From positions 5,684,596 to 5,748,595 of the forward strand of contig NZ_CP092827.1 of the NCBI RefSeq assembly GCF_022533585.1: a stretch of DNA of 64,000 nucleotides, given 5' to 3'. Below the pieces are notes generated by a model. It did not search any database. It was given only the letters and a program-made list of their open reading frames with translations, and was not told the origin of the DNA. The DNA is from Pseudomonas sp. LS.1a. GTDB taxonomy: Bacteria > Pseudomonadota > Gammaproteobacteria > Pseudomonadales > Pseudomonadaceae. Positions 45,758-59,471 of this stretch are shown here, piece by piece; within the stretch, counting starts at the first letter, position 1; each line of letters starts with the position of its first letter. The position numbers and the translations under genes were made by a program.

Positions 45758-45829
45758 CCTGTGGGAGCGGGTTTACCCGCGAAGAAAGAGACACGGTGTT
45801 CGCGGGTGAACCCGCTCCCACAGGGATTG
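45758..45829. repeat. Inverted REP pair
   Basis: CCCTGTGGGAGCGGGTTTACC and its complement around a loop, between the glmU terminator and the glmR start. Same family as at 604 and 10799. Confidence 0.9.
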
Positions 45830-45861
45830 CGCCGGACTGCAATTGAGTGCGACCTGCCAAT

Positions 45862-45894
45862 AAAAAAGCCGACTTATTCACATAAGTCGGCTTT
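45862..45894 (-). terminator. Terminator of glmU
   Basis: AAAGCCGACTTAT/ATAAGTCGGCTTT stem with a 3-base loop and a TTTTTT tail on the minus strand, 24 bp past the glmU stop. Confidence 0.9.
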
Positions 45895-45917
45895 CGATCG
45901 AAACAGCTGTGTATAAC

Positions 45918-47285
45918 TCAGCTCTTCTTGATCTTTTCCGGCCGTTTCCAACCCGAGATGTTGCGTTGACGCGCACGAGCCACCGCCAGGTCGCCTGCCT
46001 CCACAGTCTGGGTGATGGTCGAGCCGGCAGCAGTGGTCGCACCAGCCTTGATTTCCACAGGCGCTACCAACGAGTTGTTGGAGCCGATGAACACGTCCTC
46101 GCCCATCACGGTCTTGAACTTGTTGGCGCCATCGTAGTTGCAGGTGATGGTGCCGGCGCCGATGTTGGTGCGCGCACCGATTTCGGCATCGCCCAGGTAA
46201 GTCAGGTGACCGGCCTTGGCGCCCTCACCCAGGTGGGCGTTTTTCAGTTCGACGAAGTTACCCACATGGGCCTTGGCGTCCAGCACGCTGCCCGGGCGCA
46301 GGCGGGCGAACGGGCCGGCATCGCTGCCCTCGCCCATCACGGCGCCTTCGAGGTGGCTGTTGGCCTTGACCACTGCGCCTTTGCGCAGGGTGGTATTCTT
46401 GATCACGCAGTTAGGGCCGATCTGCACATCGTCCTCGATGACCACCTTGCCTTCGAGAATCACGTTGATGTCGATCAGCACGTCACGGCCAACGGTCACT
46501 TCACCGCGCACATCGAAGCGCGCCGGGTCGCGCAGGGTCACGCCCTGGGCCATCAGGCGACGGCCTTCGCGCAACTGGTAGTGGCGCTCCAGCTCGGACA
46601 GCTGGCGACGGTCGTTGGCGCCTTGCACTTCCATCGGGTCGTGGGGCTGTTCGGTAGCCACCACCAAGCCATCGGCCACAGCCATGGCGATGACGTCGGT
46701 CAGGTAATACTCGCCCTGGGCGTTGTTATTCGACAGGCGGCCCATCCAGTCGGCCAGGCGCGCGGCTGGCAGGGCCAGAATACCGGTGTTGCCTTCCTTG
46801 ATCGCTTTCTGCGCATCGTTGGCGTCCTTGTGCTCAACGATGGCAGTCACCTTGCCCTGCTCGTCGCGCACGATGCGGCCATAGCCGGTCGGGTCGTCGA
46901 GGGTCACCGTGAGCAGGCCCAGCTGCTGCTCGTTGGCCTTGGCCAGCAGACGCTGCAGGGTCTCTACTTCGATCAACGGCACGTCACCGTACAGCACCAG
47001 CACGGTGTCGGCGGTCAGCGCCGGCAATGCCTGGGCAACCGCATGGCCGGTACCCAGCTGCTTGTCCTGCATGACGAAGTTCAGGTCGTCAGCGGCAAGG
47101 CGCTCGCGAACCAGCTCGGCACCATGGCCAATGACCACGTGAATACCTTGCGGCTGCAACTGGCGCGCGCTGTGGATAACATGGCCGAGCATGGAATTGC
47201 CGGCTACCGGGTGCAGCACCTTGGGCAGCGCCGAGCGCATGCGGGTGCCTTGGCCGGCGGCGAGAATAACGATATCGAGTGACAT
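45918..47285 (-). CDS. glmU: Bifunctional GlmU (uridyltransferase and acetyltransferase)
   Basis: A 455-residue cytoplasmic enzyme that acetylates glucosamine-1-phosphate and transfers UMP to give UDP-GlcNAc. The N-terminal pyrophosphorylase domain has [23 protein letters not shown]; the C-terminal left-handed beta-helix has hexapeptide repeats ([18 protein letters not shown]). It follows the atp operon and acts in the same pathway as glmS. A perfect DnaA box lies inside at 47171. Confidence 0.97.
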   Translation of the reverse strand: MSLDIVILAAGQGTRMRSALPKVLHPVAGNSMLGHVIHSARQLQPQGIHVVIGHGAELVRERLAADDLNFVMQDKQLGTGHAVAQALPALTADTVLVLYGDVPLIEVETLQRLLAKANEQQLGLLTVTLDDPTGYGRIVRDEQGKVTAIVEHKDANDAQKAIKEGNTGILALPAARLADWMGRLSNNNAQGEYYLTDVIAMAVADGLVVATEQPHDPMEVQGANDRRQLSELERHYQLREGRRLMAQGVTLRDPARFDVRGEVTVGRDVLIDINVILEGKVVIEDDVQIGPNCVIKNTTLRKGAVVKANSHLEGAVMGEGSDAGPFARLRPGSVLDAKAHVGNFVELKNAHLGEGAKAGHLTYLGDAEIGARTNIGAGTITCNYDGANKFKTVMGEDVFIGSNNSLVAPVEIKAGATTAAGSTITQTVEAGDLAVARARQRNISGWKRPEKIKKS

Positions 47286-47336
47286 TACTGGCTACCAATC
47301 CTGGGCGGTCAGTGAAATGACCGGTTTCATAGGTTA

Positions 47337-47370
47337 CAAAAAAAGAAAAAGGGTAGCCGATGGCTACCCT
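47337..47370 (-). terminator. Terminator of the atp operon
   Basis: GGGTAGCC/GGCTACCC stem with TTTTTCTTTTTTT tail on the minus strand, 30 bp past the atpC stop. Confidence 0.92.
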
Positions 47371-47399
47371 TGTTCTCAATCTACATGAAGCTTGCGGAA

Positions 47400-47825
47400 T
47401 TAACCGCCGAACTTCTTGCGGATCTGCTGGACGGTACGCAGCTGGGCTGCGGCCTCGGCCAGACGTGCGGATGCGGCACTGTAGTCGAAATCCGCGCCTT
47501 TCTCATGCAGGGCCTTCTCAGCTGCCTTGACGGCATCCTGAGCGGAGGCTTCGTCCAGGTCGGCTGCACGCTGCACGGTGTCGGCGAGTACCTTGACCAT
47601 GTTCGGCTGCACTTCCAGGAAGCCACCGGAGATGTAGAACACCTCGCGCTCGCCACCCTGCTTGGTCAGCGTGATCGGACCAGGCTTGAGATTGGTGATC
47701 AGCGGCGCGTGGCCCGGAGCGATACCAAGATCACCCAGGTTACCGTGCGCAACTACCATCTCGACCAGGCCGGAGAAGATCTCTCCTTCCGCGCTGACGA
47801 TATCGCAATGGACTGTCATAGCCAT
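47400..47825 (-). CDS. atpC: ATP synthase F1 epsilon subunit
   Basis: A 141-residue epsilon subunit of the central stalk. It has an N-terminal beta-sandwich ([22 protein letters not shown]) and a C-terminal helical hairpin. GAGG before ATG 47825 supports the start; ATG 47819 is two codons later. Last gene of the atp operon. Confidence 0.96.
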   Translation of the reverse strand: MAMTVHCDIVSAEGEIFSGLVEMVVAHGNLGDLGIAPGHAPLITNLKPGPITLTKQGGEREVFYISGGFLEVQPNMVKVLADTVQRAADLDEASAQDAVKAAEKALHEKGADFDYSAASARLAEAAAQLRTVQQIRKKFGG

Positions 47826-47846
47826 CTGCTTGCCTCAACCTGATTA

Positions 47847-47864
47847 GCGCCCCTTTCGGGGCGC
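47847..47864. other. Intercistronic hairpin atpD-atpC
   Basis: GCGCCCC/GGGGCGC stem with TTTC loop and no T-run. It may set the mRNA stability or ratio of the two cistrons. Confidence 0.45.
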
Positions 47865-47869
47865 CGGGA

Positions 47870-49273
<1,404 letters not shown>

Positions 49274-50134
49274 TTAAACCGCGGCAGCGCCGCCGACGAT
49301 TTCCGAGATCTCCTGGGTGATCGCAGCCTGACGCGCCTTGTTGTAGATCAGCTGGAGTTCGCTGATCAAATCACCGGCGTTGTCTGTGGCGTTCTTCATG
49401 GCGATCATCCGGGCCGCTTGTTCAGCAGCGTTGTTCTCGACCACCGCCTGGTACACCTGCGACTCCACGTAACGCACCATCAAGCCGTCCAGCAGCTCTT
49501 TTGCGTCGGGTTCGTACAGGTAGTCCCAGTGGTGCTTGAGATCCTGATCCGGGGTTGCCACCAACGGTACCAATTGCTCGACCGTCGGTTTTTGGGTCAT
49601 GGTGTTGATGAACTTGTTCGAAACCACCGAGAGGCGATCGATACGGCCGTCCAGGTAGGCGTCCAGCATCACTTTGACGGAGCCGATCAGATCGTTGATC
49701 GATGGCTCTTCGCCCAGGTGGCTGATCGCGGCTACGACGTTGCCGCCAAAGATGCGGAAGAAAGTCGCACCCTTGCTGCCGATCACGCACAGGTCGATTT
49801 CCACGCCCTGTTCGCGGTTTTCGTTCATGTCCTTGACCAGGGCCTTGAACAGGTTGGTGTTCAAGCCACCGCACAGACCACGGTCACTGCTCACCACGAT
49901 ATAACCGGCGCGCTTTACAGGGCGCTCGATCATGAACGGGTGGCGGTATTCCGGGTTGGCGTTGGCCAGATGACCGATCACCTGGCGGATACGCTCCGCG
50001 TAAGGACGGCTAGCAGCCATGCGCAGTTGTGCCTTGCGCATCTTGCTGACCGCCACTTTCTCCATGGCGCTGGTAATCTTTTGCGTGCTTTTGATGCTCG
50101 CAATCTTACTGCGAATCTCTTTTGCGCCTGCCAT
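49274..50134 (-). CDS. atpG: ATP synthase F1 gamma subunit
   Basis: A 286-residue rotor-shaft subunit. The N-terminal coiled-coil helix [24 protein letters not shown] and the C-terminal [29 protein letters not shown] are conserved. Between atpA and atpD in the normal order. Confidence 0.97.
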   Translation of the reverse strand: MAGAKEIRSKIASIKSTQKITSAMEKVAVSKMRKAQLRMAASRPYAERIRQVIGHLANANPEYRHPFMIERPVKRAGYIVVSSDRGLCGGLNTNLFKALVKDMNENREQGVEIDLCVIGSKGATFFRIFGGNVVAAISHLGEEPSINDLIGSVKVMLDAYLDGRIDRLSVVSNKFINTMTQKPTVEQLVPLVATPDQDLKHHWDYLYEPDAKELLDGLMVRYVESQVYQAVVENNAAEQAARMIAMKNATDNAGDLISELQLIYNKARQAAITQEISEIVGGAAAV

Positions 50135-50156
50135 GTATCACCTATCAGGTTAGCAA

Positions 50157-50176
50157 GCGGGGGCCGCAGCCCCCGC
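50157..50176. other. Intercistronic hairpin atpA-atpG
   Basis: GCGGGGGC/GCCCCCGC stem with a 4-base loop, no T-run. Similar to the one between atpD and atpC. Confidence 0.45.
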
Positions 50177-50182
50177 TGCGGC

Positions 50183-51727
50183 TTACCAGGTCTGGGTGGC
50201 CTTGAACTTCTCGATACCGGCTTTCATGCCAGCGTCGATTTCGTCGTTGAAGTCACCCTTCACGTTGATCTTCGCCATCAGTTCGGCGTGATCACGGTTG
50301 AAGTAGGCGATCAGTGCTTGCTCGAAGCTACCGACCTTGTTGACTTCCACGTCAGTCAGGAAACCACGCTCAGCGGCGTACAGCGACAGAGCCATGTCCG
50401 CGATGGACATCGGCGCGTACTGCTTCTGCTTCATCAGCTCGGTAACGCGCTGACCATGCTCCAGCTGCTTGCGGGTCGCTTCGTCCAGATCGGAAGCGAA
50501 CTGGGCGAATGCAGCCAGTTCACGGTACTGAGCCAGAGCGGTACGGATACCACCGGACAGCTTCTTGATGATCTTGGTCTGAGCGGCACCACCTACGCGG
50601 GATACCGAAACACCGGCGTTCACTGCAGGGCGGATGCCCGAGTTGAACATGGCCGATTCCAGGAAGATCTGACCGTCGGTGATGGAAATCACGTTGGTCG
50701 GAACGAACGCGGAAACGTCGCCAGCCTGGGTTTCGATGATCGGCAGGGCGGTCAGGGAACCGGTCTTGCCAGTGACTGCGCCGTTGGTGAACTTCTCGAC
50801 GTATTCTTCCGAAACGCGCGATGCACGCTCCAGCAGACGGGAGTGGAGATAGAACACGTCACCTGGGTACGCTTCACGTCCTGGCGGACGGCGCAGCAGC
50901 AGGGAGATCTGACGGTAAGCAACGGCCTGCTTGGACAGGTCATCGTAAACGATCAGGGCGTCTTCACCGCGGTCACGGAAGTATTCGCCCATGGTGCAGC
51001 CGGCGTAAGGAGCCAGGAACTGCAGCGCGGCCGATTCCGAGGCGCTGGCGGCAACAACGATGGTGTTGGCCAGGGCGCCGGCTTCTTCCAGCTTGCGCAC
51101 AACGTTGGCGATGGTCGACTGCTTCTGGCCTACGGCCACGTATACGCAGAAGATACCGCTGTTTTTCTGGTTGATGATCGCGTCGACCGCCATGGCGGTC
51201 TTACCGATCTGACGGTCACCGATGATCAGCTCGCGCTGGCCACGGCCAACCGGGATCATGGCGTCAACCGACTTGTAGCCAGTCTGTACAGGCTGGTCTA
51301 CCGACTTACGCCAGATAACACCCGGAGCGACCTTTTCGACCGCGTCGGTTTCGGTGGTGGCCAGAGGACCTTTGCCATCGATCGGGTTACCCAGAGCGTC
51401 GACGACGCGGCCCAGCAGGCCTTTGCCAACCGGAACTTCCAGGATGCGACCGGTGCACTTGGCGCTCATGCCCTCGGCGAGGGAGGTGTACGCACCCAGT
51501 ACCACCGCACCTACGGAGTCTTGCTCCAGGTTCAGTGCCATACCGTATACGCCGCCCGGGAACTCGATCATTTCGCCATACATAGCGTCGGCCAGACCGT
51601 GGATCCGTACGATACCGTCGGAAACGCTTACGACGGTACCTTCGTTACGGGCTTGGGAGCCGACATCGAGCTTCTCGATGCGACCCTTGATGATTTCACT
51701 AATTTCGGAAGGATTGAGTTGCTGCAT
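50183..51727 (-). CDS. atpA: ATP synthase F1 alpha subunit
   Basis: A 514-residue nucleotide-binding non-catalytic subunit. P-loop GDRQIGKT (170-177), [19 protein letters not shown], and the arginine-finger region [10 protein letters not shown]. Full length. Confidence 0.98.
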   Translation of the reverse strand: MQQLNPSEISEIIKGRIEKLDVGSQARNEGTVVSVSDGIVRIHGLADAMYGEMIEFPGGVYGMALNLEQDSVGAVVLGAYTSLAEGMSAKCTGRILEVPVGKGLLGRVVDALGNPIDGKGPLATTETDAVEKVAPGVIWRKSVDQPVQTGYKSVDAMIPVGRGQRELIIGDRQIGKTAMAVDAIINQKNSGIFCVYVAVGQKQSTIANVVRKLEEAGALANTIVVAASASESAALQFLAPYAGCTMGEYFRDRGEDALIVYDDLSKQAVAYRQISLLLRRPPGREAYPGDVFYLHSRLLERASRVSEEYVEKFTNGAVTGKTGSLTALPIIETQAGDVSAFVPTNVISITDGQIFLESAMFNSGIRPAVNAGVSVSRVGGAAQTKIIKKLSGGIRTALAQYRELAAFAQFASDLDEATRKQLEHGQRVTELMKQKQYAPMSIADMALSLYAAERGFLTDVEVNKVGSFEQALIAYFNRDHAELMAKINVKGDFNDEIDAGMKAGIEKFKATQTW

Positions 51728-51748
51728 TGCTCTGCTGCCCCTTCAAAC

Positions 51749-52285
51749 TCAAGATTTCAATGCTTCGGCCAGTTTCGCGATCTTGCCGCGAACCGAGCCA
51801 TCGATTACCAGGTCGCCGGCGCGGATGACGACGCCGCCGATCAGGCTGGCATCCTCCGACGCGTGCAGGCGCACTTCCCGGCTGAGCCGTGCACTGAGAA
51901 CCTTGGCGAGTTTGTCTTGCTGTTCTTGGTTCAACGCAAAAGCACTGGTGACTTCCACGTCCACGGATTTTTCTTGCTCGGCCTTGTACAGGTCGAACAG
52001 GGCGGCAATCTCCGGCAGGAGCAGGAGACGGTCGTTTTCCGCGGCAACATGAATGAAATTCTGTGCCTGTGCATCGAACTTGTCACCGCACACTTCAATG
52101 AATGCGGCGGCCTTTTCTGCGCTTGTCAGTCGCGGGGCCTTGAGCAGGCGCTGCATGGTGTCGTCTTCCGACACCGCAGCAGCCAGGCCGAGCATGGCTG
52201 ACCAATTGGCCAGTTGCTGATGGGCCTGGGCATGCTCAAAGGCAGCCTTAGCGTAAGGTCGGGCCAACGTGGTCAGTTCTGCCAT
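51749..52285 (-). CDS. atpH: ATP synthase F1 delta subunit
   Basis: A 178-residue peripheral-stalk subunit. Family motifs: [13 protein letters not shown] at the N-terminus and [27 protein letters not shown] at the C-terminus. Starts 12 bp after atpF. Confidence 0.97.
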   Translation of the reverse strand: MAELTTLARPYAKAAFEHAQAHQQLANWSAMLGLAAAVSEDDTMQRLLKAPRLTSAEKAAAFIEVCGDKFDAQAQNFIHVAAENDRLLLLPEIAALFDLYKAEQEKSVDVEVTSAFALNQEQQDKLAKVLSARLSREVRLHASEDASLIGGVVIRAGDLVIDGSVRGKIAKLAEALKS

Positions 52286-52297
52286 GATCGCCCTCGC

Positions 52298-52768
52298 TTA
52301 AATTTCAGCGGCCAGTTTGTTAACCAGCTCCGCATGCGCGTTTTGATCGATTGTGGCGCCAAGGATCTTTTCAGCACCGCCAACAGCCAGGGCACCCACT
52401 TGGGCACGCAGGGCGTCTTTGACGCTGTTCAGTTCCTGTTCGATCTCGGCTTGAGCCTGAGCCTTCACACGGTCAGCTTCGACGCGAGCCTGTTCACGGG
52501 CTTCCTCGACAAGCTGAGCAGCGCGTTTCTTGCTTTGCTCAATGATTTCGGCTGCCTGTGCCTTCGCTTCACGCAGTTGCTGACCCGCTTTCTCTTGGGC
52601 CAGCTCCAGGTCGCGAGCTGCGCGGTTGGCAGCGTCCAAGCCGTCGGCAATCTTCTTTTGGCGCTCTTGCAGGGCAGTGATGACCGGAGGCCATACATAC
52701 TTCATGCAGAAGAGTACAAAAATCAGAAAAGCAACGGATTGGCCAATCAGGGTTGCATTAATGTTCAC
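52298..52768 (-). CDS. atpF: ATP synthase Fo b subunit
   Basis: A 156-residue stator subunit with one N-terminal membrane helix ([25 protein letters not shown]) and a long alpha-helical coiled coil rich in Ala, Glu, Gln and Arg that forms the dimer stalk. Confidence 0.97.
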   Translation of the reverse strand: MNINATLIGQSVAFLIFVLFCMKYVWPPVITALQERQKKIADGLDAANRAARDLELAQEKAGQQLREAKAQAAEIIEQSKKRAAQLVEEAREQARVEADRVKAQAQAEIEQELNSVKDALRAQVGALAVGGAEKILGATIDQNAHAELVNKLAAEI

Positions 52769-52825
52769 GCCAACACCTCGCTCGGTCTTTGTCCATCACA
52801 TCAATCAACTCGTAGAAACGAGTGA

Positions 52826-53098
<273 letters not shown>

Positions 53099-53227
53099 TT
53101 ACGTCGTATTGGTTAGGTTTTTAGTTTGAAGCGGTAAAACAAATCGTTTGGTACAGCATGCCCTTGCGGACTTTTTAAGCCCTCCCCCCAAACGAGCGGG
53201 GAAGGCTATCAGACACGCCAGGCGGTC

Positions 53228-54521
<1,294 letters not shown>

Positions 54522-54599
54522 CACAACTGCTCCTCGGAAGTCGACCAACAAGTCAGTTATGACTTGGCATAATTTGTGCCGACAAAATGCGCGCAGAGT

Positions 54600-54621
54600 A
54601 TAGGGGTGGATTAACCCCTAT
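54600..54621 (-). terminator. Possible parB terminator or atp leader hairpin
   Basis: ATAGGGGT/ACCCCTAT stem with 6-base loop between atpI and parB, without a clear T-run. It lies about 50 bp past the parB stop. Confidence 0.35.
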
Positions 54622-54669
54622 TCAACTCTTCGTAGTGATTTCCGACTGCGCGCTACAACGGGAATTGTT

Positions 54670-55542
54670 TCAACGGATGTGAGCAAGCACGCCTTGCAAC
54701 TCGTCAAGCGAGTTGTAGCGAATAACCAACTGGCCTTTGCCCTTGTTGCCATGACGGATCTGCACGGCCGAGCCCAGACGCTCTGCGAGCCGCTGTTCAA
54801 GGCGTGCGATATCCGGATCAGGTTTGCTCGGTTCGACCGGATCAGGCTTGTCGCTGAGCCACTGACGGACCAGTGCCTCGGTTTGGCGCACGGTGAGGCC
54901 ACGTGCGACAACATGACGCGCCCCCTCCTCCTGACGGTGTTCTTCCAGGCCAAGCAATGCACGGGCGTGGCCCATCTCCAGGTCGCCATGGGCGAGCATG
55001 GTCTTGATCGCATCGGGCAGGGTGATCAGGCGCAGCAGGTTGGCCACGGTTACCCGCGACTTGCCCACGGCATCGGCCACCTGTTGCTGGGTGAGCTCGA
55101 ACTCCTGCTGCAAGCGCTGCAGGGCCAGGGCTTCTTCCAGCGGGTTGAGGTCTTCACGCTGGATGTTCTCGATCAGCGCCATGGCGATGGCGGCTTCGTC
55201 GGGCACTTCGCGGACCATGGCCGGGATCTTGTCCAGGCCAGCCTGCTGGGTGGCACGCCAGCGGCGCTCACCGGCGATGATCTCGTAGCGGTTGCCATCG
55301 ACCGGGCGCACCACGATCGGCTGCATCACGCCATGGTTGCGAATCGAGTGCGCGAGCTCTTCCAGCGCCTGCGGGTCCATGTCCCGGCGTGGCTGGTACT
55401 TGCCACGCTGGATCAGCTCGACCGGCAGGTGTTGCAGTTCTTTCTGGTCGATCTTCACAGCCTGCTCTTCGAGCGCGCTGACGGAAGGACCACTGAGCAG
55501 TGCATCCAACCCACGTCCGAGACCCCGTTTCTTGACGGCCAT
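54670..55542 (-). CDS. parB: Chromosome-partitioning protein ParB
   Basis: A 290-residue CTPase that binds parS and spreads. N-terminal KKRGLGRGLDALL, the CTP-binding GERRWRATQQAGL, HTH QQQVADAVGKSRVTVANLLRLI, and a C-terminal dimer domain. Together with ParA it segregates the origin. parS-like palindromes in this window: one, at 8180. Confidence 0.97.
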   Translation of the reverse strand: MAVKKRGLGRGLDALLSGPSVSALEEQAVKIDQKELQHLPVELIQRGKYQPRRDMDPQALEELAHSIRNHGVMQPIVVRPVDGNRYEIIAGERRWRATQQAGLDKIPAMVREVPDEAAIAMALIENIQREDLNPLEEALALQRLQQEFELTQQQVADAVGKSRVTVANLLRLITLPDAIKTMLAHGDLEMGHARALLGLEEHRQEEGARHVVARGLTVRQTEALVRQWLSDKPDPVEPSKPDPDIARLEQRLAERLGSAVQIRHGNKGKGQLVIRYNSLDELQGVLAHIR

Positions 55543-55551
55543 ACGGATTCC

Positions 55552-56343
55552 TTAAGTTGTTTGTGCAGTGCGGGATTGACGACGTTGACGGCGTACCAGT
55601 TCCCCAGCCAGGGCCAGATAAGCCAGTGCGCCGCGCGATTGCTTGTCGTAGGCCAGGGCCGGCATGCCGAAGCTCGGGGCCTCGGCCAGGCGAATGTTGC
55701 GCGGAATGACCGTGTCGTACAGCTGCGGGCCAAAGTGCTCCTTAAGCTGCGCAGAAACATCGTTGTTCAGGCTCAGGCGCGGATCGTACATGGTCCGCAG
55801 CAGGCCTTCGATCTTCAGCTCCGGGTTCAACCGGGCAGCGATGCGCTTGATGTTATCCACAAGGTCGCTGAGACCTTCCAGTGCGTAGTACTCGCACTGC
55901 ATCGGGATGATCACGCCATCAGAGGCGACCAGGGCGTTTAGCGTGAGCATCGACAGCGACGGCGGGCAGTCGATGAGGATGTAGTCGTAGTTCTCGCGGA
56001 TCGGCGCCAGGGCGTTGCGCAGGCGGCTTTCCTTGACCTGCATTTCCAGCAGCACCACTTCGGCGGCGGTCAGGTCACGGTTGGCCGGCAGCAACTGGAA
56101 ACCACCGTGCTCGGAGTAATGCATGGCCTGGGCCAGGTCGCATTCCCCGATCAACAGGTCGTAGACCGAGTGCTCGAGCTCGTGCTTGTCCACACCGCTG
56201 CCCATGGTGGCGTTGCCCTGCGGATCGAGGTCGATCAGCAGCACACGACGCTTGGTCGCGGCCAGCGAGGCGGCGAGATTGATACAGGTGGTTGTCTTGC
56301 CCACACCACCTTTCTGGTTCGCGATTGCGAATACCTTAGCCAT
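55552..56343 (-). CDS. parA: Chromosome-partitioning ATPase ParA
   Basis: A 263-residue Walker-type ATPase. Deviant Walker A KVFAIANQKGGVGKTT, then LIDLDPQGNAT and the Walker B-like YDYILIDCPPSL. Overlaps nothing; 9 bp from parB. Contains a perfect DnaA box at 55853. Confidence 0.97.
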   Translation of the reverse strand: MAKVFAIANQKGGVGKTTTCINLAASLAATKRRVLLIDLDPQGNATMGSGVDKHELEHSVYDLLIGECDLAQAMHYSEHGGFQLLPANRDLTAAEVVLLEMQVKESRLRNALAPIRENYDYILIDCPPSLSMLTLNALVASDGVIIPMQCEYYALEGLSDLVDNIKRIAARLNPELKIEGLLRTMYDPRLSLNNDVSAQLKEHFGPQLYDTVIPRNIRLAEAPSFGMPALAYDKQSRGALAYLALAGELVRRQRRQSRTAQTT

Positions 56344-56361
56344 TGTTGCGTGTGTTCCCAG

Positions 56362-57012
56362 TCATGCCTTGCGGCGCAGTATCAGCAGATGGCGCTGGCC
56401 CTGGCAACCTGGAACGGTCAGGGCCTGCTCGCTTTCCACTGTGAAGTCTGCGGGCAATGCTACCAGTTCATCGGCAGGATGCAGCCCCTTCATTGCAAGC
56501 CATTGCGTCCCGGTGTCGCCCAGGTGGCGGGTCCAGTTGGTGAAGTTCTCCATGCTGCTGAAGGCGCGAGAGATGATTCCGCTGAACGGTTGTGCCGGCT
56601 GGAAGGCTTCGACCCGGCTGTGGATAACCGTGAGGTTGTCCAGCTTGAGCTCCATTTTCACCTGGGTCAGGAAGCGGGTCTTCTTGCCATTGGCGTCCAG
56701 CACTGTCACGCGCTTGTGCGGATGCAGGATAGCCAACGGGATACCGGGCATGCCACCGCCACTGCCGACATCCAGCCAGTTGTCACGCTCGCTGTGGATA
56801 AACGGCATGACACTGAGGCTGTCGAGCAGGTGGCGCGACACCATCTCGTCAGGGTCGCGCACGGCGGTGAGGTTGTAGGCTTTGTTCCATTTGATCAACA
56901 GGGCCAGATAGCCGAGCAGCTTTTCGTGATGCTCGGCGCTCAGCTCGACACCGAGCTGGCGCGCACCTGTGGACAACTCTTCAGCGTGTTGCGGGGTGAC
57001 CAGGGAACTCAA
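56362..57012 (-). CDS. rsmG: 16S rRNA m7G527 methyltransferase RsmG
   Basis: A 216-residue SAM-dependent methyltransferase (former GidB). SAM loop [17 protein letters not shown] and downstream [10 protein letters not shown] are conserved. The start overlaps the mnmG stop by 4 bp. Two perfect DnaA boxes at 56619 and 56793. Confidence 0.96.
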   Translation of the reverse strand: MSSLVTPQHAEELSTGARQLGVELSAEHHEKLLGYLALLIKWNKAYNLTAVRDPDEMVSRHLLDSLSVMPFIHSERDNWLDVGSGGGMPGIPLAILHPHKRVTVLDANGKKTRFLTQVKMELKLDNLTVIHSRVEAFQPAQPFSGIISRAFSSMENFTNWTRHLGDTGTQWLAMKGLHPADELVALPADFTVESEQALTVPGCQGQRHLLILRRKA

Positions 57013-58904
57013 GCGCTTTGCTCCAATTCGCGGCCAGCGCCGCGTTTTTTCAAGTGAATCAGCAACAGGGAAATCGCCGCCGGGGTCACGCCCGGGATGC
57101 GCGAAGCCTGACCCAGGGTTTCCGGACGGGTCTGGCCCAGCTTGCCCTGGATTTCCTTGGACAGGCCGGAAATCGTCGAGTAATCGATATCCACAGGCAG
57201 ACGGGTGTCTTCGCTGGCACGCAGGCGGGCGATTTCATCCTGCTGGCGGTCGATGTAACCGGCGTACTTGGTGCGGATCTCGACCTGCTCGGCGACCTGT
57301 GGATCGATCGCTTCGCCGCCGGTTGCCTCGATCAGCCCGGCGTAGTCGATTTCCGGACGTGCCAGCAGGTTGAGCAGGCTGTACTCGTGGCTGAGCGGGG
57401 TGCCGAACTTATCCACAATGGCCTGGCCTTGCTCGGTGTTCGGGCGTACCCAGGTCGACTTCAGGCGCTGTTCCTCGCGCTCGATGCCGTCGCGCTTGGC
57501 GCAGAAAGCGGCCCAGCGCTGGTCGTCGACCAGGCCGAGTTCGCGGCCCTTTTCGGTCAGGCGCAGGTCGGCGTTGTCTTCGCGCAGGATCAGGCGGTAC
57601 TCGGCACGCGAAGTGAACATGCGGTACGGCTCCTGGGTACCCAGGGTAATCAGGTCGTCGACCAGTACGCCGATGTACGCCTCGTCGCGGCGCGGGCACC
57701 AGCTGTCACGGCCCTGCGCCCGCAGGGCAGCGTTGGTCCCGGCCAGCAAGCCCTGGGCGCCGGCTTCTTCGTAACCGGTGGTGCCGTTGATCTGGCCGGC
57801 GAAGAACAGTCCACCGATGACTTTGGTTTCGAGGCTGTACTTGAGGTCGCGCGGGTCGAAATAGTCGTATTCGATGGCATAGCCCGGGCGCACGATGTGG
57901 GCATTTTCCATGCCGCGGATCGAACGCACCAGTTCCAGCTGCACGTCGAACGGCAGCGAAGTGGAAATACCGTTGGGGTACAGCTCATGGGTGGTCAGGC
58001 CTTCCGGCTCGATGAACACCTGGTGGCTTTCCTTGTCGGCGAAGCGGTGGATCTTGTCTTCGATCGACGGGCAGTAGCGCGGGCCGACACCTTCGATCAC
58101 ACCCGAGTACATCGGCGAACGGTCGAGGTTCGAGGCAATGATCTCGTGGGTGCGCGCGTTGGTGTGGGTAATCCAGCAGCTTACCTGGCGCGGGTGCATC
58201 TGGGCATTGCCCATGAACGACATGACCGGGATAGGCGTATCACCTGGCTGCTCGGTCATCACCGAGAAGTCCACCGAACGGCCGTCGATGCGTGGCGGGG
58301 TACCGGTTTTCAGGCGGCCGACGCGCAGCGGCAGTTCACGCATGCGGTGGGCCAGGGCGATCGAAGGTGGATCACCGGCGCGACCACCGGAATGGTTTTG
58401 CAGACCAATGTGGATAAGCCCGCCGAGGAAGGTACCGGTGGTCAGAACCACCGATTCGGCGAAGAAACGCAGGCCCATCTGGGTTACCACGCCTTTGACC
58501 TGGTCCTGCTCGACGATCAGGTCGTCGCAGGACTGCTGGAATATCCACAGGTTCGGCTGGTTTTCCAGGATTTCACGGACCACGGCCTTGTAGATGGCGC
58601 GGTCGGCCTGTGCACGGGTGGCGCGTACGGCCGGGCCCTTGCGGTTGTTCAGAACGCGGAACTGGATGCCGCTCTTGTCGGTGGCCAGCGCCATGGCGCC
58701 GCCGAGGGCATCGATCTCTTTGACCAGATGGCTTTTGCCAATACCGCCGATGGCGGGGTTGCAGCTCATGTGACCGAGGGTTTCCACGTTATGGGTCAGC
58801 AGCAGGGTTTTCACACCCATGCGTGCAGACGCAAGCGCAGCCTCGGTACCGGCATGGCCGCCGCCGATGACGATCACTTCAAAACGGGAAGGGAAATCCA
58901 CCAC
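57009..58904 (-). CDS. mnmG: tRNA uridine-34 modification enzyme MnmG
   Basis: A 631-residue FAD protein (former GidA) that with MnmE installs 5-carboxymethylaminomethyl groups on U34. FAD motif [19 protein letters not shown], the MnmG signatures [22 protein letters not shown] and [12 protein letters not shown]. Perfect DnaA boxes at 57409 and 58409. Confidence 0.97.
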   Translation of the reverse strand: MVDFPSRFEVIVIGGGHAGTEAALASARMGVKTLLLTHNVETLGHMSCNPAIGGIGKSHLVKEIDALGGAMALATDKSGIQFRVLNNRKGPAVRATRAQADRAIYKAVVREILENQPNLWIFQQSCDDLIVEQDQVKGVVTQMGLRFFAESVVLTTGTFLGGLIHIGLQNHSGGRAGDPPSIALAHRMRELPLRVGRLKTGTPPRIDGRSVDFSVMTEQPGDTPIPVMSFMGNAQMHPRQVSCWITHTNARTHEIIASNLDRSPMYSGVIEGVGPRYCPSIEDKIHRFADKESHQVFIEPEGLTTHELYPNGISTSLPFDVQLELVRSIRGMENAHIVRPGYAIEYDYFDPRDLKYSLETKVIGGLFFAGQINGTTGYEEAGAQGLLAGTNAALRAQGRDSWCPRRDEAYIGVLVDDLITLGTQEPYRMFTSRAEYRLILREDNADLRLTEKGRELGLVDDQRWAAFCAKRDGIEREEQRLKSTWVRPNTEQGQAIVDKFGTPLSHEYSLLNLLARPEIDYAGLIEATGGEAIDPQVAEQVEIRTKYAGYIDRQQDEIARLRASEDTRLPVDIDYSTISGLSKEIQGKLGQTRPETLGQASRIPGVTPAAISLLLIHLKKRGAGRELEQSA

Positions 58905-58979
58905 GCACCTCGTGCCTGTTTTTGCGAATAGAGAAGGTAAGCGGACAAGTATAGGGACTTCAGCCCCTTTAAAGAAACC

Positions 58980-59285
58980 GTCTGAGCAAAATTTGACCAG
59001 TCTGTGGATGAATGGCAGACAACAGAAATCAAAGAGGAAAAATTTAAAAAAGCTTTGTTTTTATGTTTATTCTTATGCACATGCCTGTCTGTGGATAAGG
59101 TTATGCAGCCCTTTATCCATGCTGCATAGAGAAAAATTAAACCCTGTGGCTGGAGTGCCATGAGGGCTATGGATAACATGATTTAGCCTGTGGATTAAAT
59201 GGCTGTTTACCCACAAGCGGGTTTGTCCTCAGCAAAAAAGCCTGCTTATCAACGGAGCTCAATGCGAGTTTTCCACAGGGCTCCT
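58980..59285. other. DnaA-box cluster between mnmE and mnmG
   Basis: Non-coding region 58905-59471. One perfect TGTGGATAA (59090-59098) and one-mismatch copies at 59003, 59113, 59168, 59189 and 59269 flank an AT-rich stretch (59020-59085). This resembles an origin-type or DnaA-titrating arrangement and is separate from oriC by about 4.5 kb. The rest of the gap holds a REP and the mnmE terminator. Confidence 0.65.
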
Positions 59286-59328
59286 GAGAGCAGATTGGTG
59301 TAGGCGAATGAAAAAAATGTGAACCTGC

Positions 59329-59366
59329 ACCGGCCTCTTCGCGGGTGAACCCGCTCCCGCAGGGTT
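59329..59366. repeat. Single REP element
   Basis: One copy of CCGGCCTCTTCGCGGGTGAAC followed by CCGCTCCCGCAGG. Unlike the other REPs in this window it has no nearby inverted partner. Confidence 0.85.
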
Positions 59367-59419
59367 CTGCACAGCCTTCAGGTGCGGCGCGATTTCCGTA
59401 GGAGCTGTGAAATTTGAGG

Positions 59420-59449
59420 CAAAAAAAAGCCGCTCCCGAAGGAGCGGCT
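59420..59449 (-). terminator. Terminator of mnmE
   Basis: AGCCGCTCC/GGAGCGGCT stem with CGAA-type loop and TTTTTTTT tail on the minus strand, 22 bp past the mnmE stop. Confidence 0.92.
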
Positions 59450-59471
59450 CTCGGCCTTGCCTGGCTGTGGA

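Noticed and set aside
49418..52201. Plus-strand frame of 927 codons opposite atpG, atpA and atpH
   Set aside because: Antisense to three clear ATP synthase genes; no start context and no recognisable domains.
57018..58931. Plus-strand frame of 637 codons opposite mnmG
   Set aside because: Antisense shadow of mnmG, same reason.
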